A program made the position numbers and the translations under genes. From Microbulbifer sp. TB1203 (GTDB taxonomy: Bacteria; Pseudomonadota; Gammaproteobacteria; Pseudomonadales; Cellvibrionaceae): DNA of 64,000 nucleotides. This document shows positions 61,888 to 64,000 of the stretch, piece by piece. The first letter of the stretch is position 1, and the number at the start of each line of letters is the position of its first letter. The notes under the pieces were generated by a model. It ran no database searches. It had not been told where the DNA came from and saw only the letters and a program-made list of their open reading frames with translations. Location: contig NZ_CP116899.1 of the NCBI RefSeq assembly GCF_030997045.1, positions 1,860,001 through 1,924,000 of the forward strand, in the 5' to 3' direction.

Positions 61888-63105
61888 ATGAAGGACATTC
61901 TCAAATCGGAAAAGCTGCACGGCGTCTGCTACGAAATCCGCGGCCCGGTCATGGAGGCGGCCTACCGCATGGAGGAAGAGGGCCACCGCATCTTCAAGCT
62001 GAATATCGGCAATCCGGCCCCCTTCGGTTTCGACGCCCCGGATGAGATTATCCAGGATGTGATCCACAACCTGTCCCAGGCCCAGGGCTACGTGGAATCC
62101 AAGGGCCTGTTCGCCGCCCGCAAGGCCATTATGCAGGAGTGCCAGACCCTGGGCATCGAGGGTGTGGATATCGACGATATCTACCTCGGCAACGGCGTCT
62201 CCGAGCTGATTTCCATGGCCACCCAGGCACTGCTCAACAACGGCGACGAACTGCTGCTGCCGATGCCCAACTATCCCCTGTGGATGGCCGCCACCAACCT
62301 CACCGGCGCACACCCGGTACTCTACCGCTGCGACGAACAGGCGGACTGGCTGCCGGATATCGACGATATCAAGGCCAAGATCACCCCACGCACCCGCGGC
62401 ATCGTGGTCATCAATCCCAACAATCCCACCGGCGCCGTGTATCCCCGCGCGCTGCTGGAGGAAATTGTAGAACTCGCACGGGTGCACGACCTGGTGATCT
62501 TCGCCGACGAGATCTACAGCAAGATCCTCTACGACGACGCGGAGTTCACCCCCCTGGCCAAACTGGCGGAGGATGTGCTCTGCCTGAGCTTCAACGGTCT
62601 CTCCAAGTCCTACCGGCTGGCGGGCTTCCGCTCCGGCTGGATGATTGTCAGTGGCGCCAAGCACCGCGCCCGCGGCTTCGTGGAGGGCATGGATATCCTC
62701 TCCTCCATGCGCCTGTGCGGCAATGTACCGGCGATGTTCGCGGTGCAGACGGCCCTCGGCGGCTACCAGAGCATCAGGGACCTGGTGCTCCCCGGCGGCC
62801 GCCTGCGAGAGCAGCGGGACCTGGCCTGCCAGATGCTGAACGATATCCCCGGGGTCAGCTGCGTCAAACCCAGCGGGGCCATTTACCTGTTCCCGAAACT
62901 GCACCTGGACAGGCACCGCATCGACGACGACGAACACTTCGTACTGGAATTCCTGCGCCAGGAAAAAATCCTGCTGGTACAGGGCAGCGCCTTCCACTGG
63001 GACGCACCGGACCACCTGCGCATCGTCTTCCTCCCCCGGGTCGACGACCTGTCCCACGCCATCGGCCGCCTGGGGGAATTCCTGGAGCGCTACTCAGCCC
63101 GATGA
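61888..63105 (+). CDS. alaA: Alanine-forming aminotransferase AlaA
   Basis: 405 residues, fold-type I aminotransferase. Seen: IGNPAPFGFDAPDEI, YVESKGLFAARKAI, IDDIYLGNGVSELI, VVINPNNPTGAVYPR, FADEIYSKILYDDAEF, the PLP-lysine loop SFNGLSKSYRLAGFRSGW, and the substrate Arg in LRIVFLPRVDD. Long similarity to AlaA (YfbQ) of Escherichia coli, which makes alanine from pyruvate and glutamate. The stop overlaps the next start (ATGA). Confidence 0.93.
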   Translation: MKDILKSEKLHGVCYEIRGPVMEAAYRMEEEGHRIFKLNIGNPAPFGFDAPDEIIQDVIHNLSQAQGYVESKGLFAARKAIMQECQTLGIEGVDIDDIYLGNGVSELISMATQALLNNGDELLLPMPNYPLWMAATNLTGAHPVLYRCDEQADWLPDIDDIKAKITPRTRGIVVINPNNPTGAVYPRALLEEIVELARVHDLVIFADEIYSKILYDDAEFTPLAKLAEDVLCLSFNGLSKSYRLAGFRSGWMIVSGAKHRARGFVEGMDILSSMRLCGNVPAMFAVQTALGGYQSIRDLVLPGGRLREQRDLACQMLNDIPGVSCVKPSGAIYLFPKLHLDRHRIDDDEHFVLEFLRQEKILLVQGSAFHWDAPDHLRIVFLPRVDDLSHAIGRLGEFLERYSAR

Positions 63106-63500
63106 TGGACGATCTGCATATCCACGACTTCTACAAAGATGCCGGGCGGATACTGCTGGCGCTGTACAACCAGTTCCCCGCCCCGGCCACCGTCTATGTG
63201 GAGGACATCGCCGGCCCGGACACCCCGGACGAGTTCGGGCTGCACTCCCCCCGGCACCTGGCCTGCCTCGGGGCGATCAGCTGGCTGAAGCAGTATGGCT
63301 ATATCCACTTCTCCCAGTTGGTGCGCCAGGAGGCGGTGGAGGAAGCGGTGCTGAGCCATCGGGGATTTTTGCTGCTGGTCAGCCGGGACGGCGGCGGCCA
63401 GAGCAATGCACAGTTGCTGCACGATACCCTGCGCAACGGTTCCTCGCCGCAGTTGCAGGAACTGATGGAGCATTTGATGCGGGAGTTTCACACCCAGTAG
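63102..63500 (+). CDS. Protein of unknown function coupled to alaA
   Basis: 132 residues from the ATG at 63102, overlapping the alaA stop (a second ATG follows at 63105). Soluble, helical; HSPRHLACLGAISWLKQYGYIHFSQLVRQEAVEEAV looks like a winged-helix-type fold, but no family is recognised. Its TAG stop (63498-63500) is the TAG of a REP unit (GTAGGAG), so the reading frame ends exactly where the repeat begins. Confidence 0.75.
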   Translation: MMDDLHIHDFYKDAGRILLALYNQFPAPATVYVEDIAGPDTPDEFGLHSPRHLACLGAISWLKQYGYIHFSQLVRQEAVEEAVLSHRGFLLLVSRDGGGQSNAQLLHDTLRNGSSPQLQELMEHLMREFHTQ

Positions 63501-63578
63501 GAGCGGCGGGGCGGCCATCCGCCATGCCCGCGATCGATGCTTGATCTGGCACTGATCGCGGGCATGGCCCGCTCCTAC
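63497..63578. repeat. REP palindrome at the end of the alaA unit
   Basis: GTAGGAGCGGCGGGGCGGCC...CCCGCGATCGATG and the inverse ...GATCGCGGGCATGGCCCGCTCCTAC. It separates convergent genes and overlaps the stop codon of the upstream gene. Confidence 0.85.
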
Positions 63579-63597
63579 AGAGAAAGTGCTGCGGACG

Positions 63598-64000
63598 TTA
63601 TTTGCGGAATTTGACGTGCAGCATCTTCAAGGCCGCATCCGGGTCGCTGTCGGGAAAATCCGGATTCTGCGGCAGGCGCTCCACCACCTCATAGCGGCTG
63701 TCCGCCCGCCCGATCAACTCGCGGAAATGCGCTTCGCTGTGACGCGGCGAGTTGAGCACCACCAGCAGGTCCGCCTCCTGCGCCAGGCAACCGGGCAGTT
63801 GCTTCAATAGTTTTTCGTAATTCTCACTCACGTCGAAGCGGCCCTTCTGCCGTGTGGGCGGATCGACGACCGCCAGTTGGAAGGGACCGCGGCGGTCGAA
63901 GCGGTTGAATTCGCGCAGGGCATCCAACTGCAGAAATTTGATCCCCTTCAAAGGCAGCTTGTTGAACAGGTGATTTTCCCGGCCGCGCTTGAGCACACCG
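63598..64000 (-). CDS. Class I SAM-dependent rRNA methyltransferase-like protein (5' partial)
   Basis: The C-terminal ~134 residues of a gene that begins beyond the window. Rossmann-type methyltransferase with LQLDALREFNRFDRRGPFQLAVVDPPTRQKGRFDVSENYEKLLKQL and LLVVLNSPRHS: the DPP motif followed by the NS strand is characteristic of RlmI/RlmK-like 23S rRNA methyltransferases. The SAM-binding glycine loop lies upstream of the window, so the exact enzyme cannot be named. Confidence 0.75.
   Translation of the reverse strand, partial: GVLKRGRENHLFNKLPLKGIKFLQLDALREFNRFDRRGPFQLAVVDPPTRQKGRFDVSENYEKLLKQLPGCLAQEADLLVVLNSPRHSEAHFRELIGRADSRYEVVERLPQNPDFPDSDPDAALKMLHVKFRK

Overview
The window is a GC-rich chromosomal segment of a gammaproteobacterium. 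The evidence is the smc-zipA-ligA gene order (ZipA is a gammaproteobacterial divisome protein), a full System I cytochrome c maturation (ccm) set, a long-form QueF, an HptB-pathway-like SpoIIE phosphatase/STAS pair, and many REP-type palindromes carrying GTAGGAGCGGCC. A marine Cellvibrionales bacterium such as a Microbulbifer relative would fit, but that is inference from gene style, not a database result.

Layout. 0-12 kb: 3' part of a PA-domain M28 peptidase; two small DUF1428/YCII proteins; a divergent HxlR regulator and glutathione S-transferase pair with a double operator; fadD with an SCP2-like partner; an acyl-CoA dehydrogenase; an AraC regulator; fumC; a DUF4399 protein. 12-19 kb: ligA, zipA and smc, all on the minus strand. 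19-29.5 kb: the ccm genes, transcribed leftward as A-B-C-D-E-F-G, then a YigZ-type protein, a BCCT transporter and a plus-strand tRNA-Val/tRNA-Asp pair, then ccmH and ccmI, so the canonical order is split between G and H. 29.5-36.6 kb: SpoIIE phosphatase and STAS antagonist, a PA3496-like small protein, tRNA-Arg, a 38-residue membrane protein, an Ntn-hydrolase asparaginase, tRNA-Ser, a nitroreductase and a membrane class III cyclase.

36.6-55.4 kb is the accessory region. It holds a C-H-D peptidase-like protein, a BaeSR-like two-component system (copy A), an ImpA-family lipoprotein metalloprotease, a surface protein of about 2,220 residues (lectin-like, seven-bladed FG-GAP propeller, RTX-like, cadherin-like and two LamG domains), a small beta-sandwich protein, a C-terminally truncated TpsB transporter without a partner, an AraC regulator, and a second copy of the two-component system whose kinase has lost its sensor, HAMP and phospho-accepting histidine. 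Between and around these lie recognisable 3' relics of second copies of the ImpA, beta-sandwich and giant genes. Tandem 11-bp direct repeats (AAATTTGAGGA x2) sit 130-190 bp upstream of four transcription units here. I propose that they are the response regulator's binding sites and that the region is a duplicated, partly decayed surface-protein/protease module under its own two-component control.

55.4-64 kb returns to housekeeping genes: queF, a YadGH-type ABC exporter, an IS1111-type IS110 element inserted in a REP palindrome and itself broken by a 165-bp MITE, two tandem tRNA-Glu/tRNA-Gly units behind a consensus promoter, a DUF1499 protein with msrB, alaA with a small unknown partner, and the 3' end of an rRNA methyltransferase-like gene that leaves the window.
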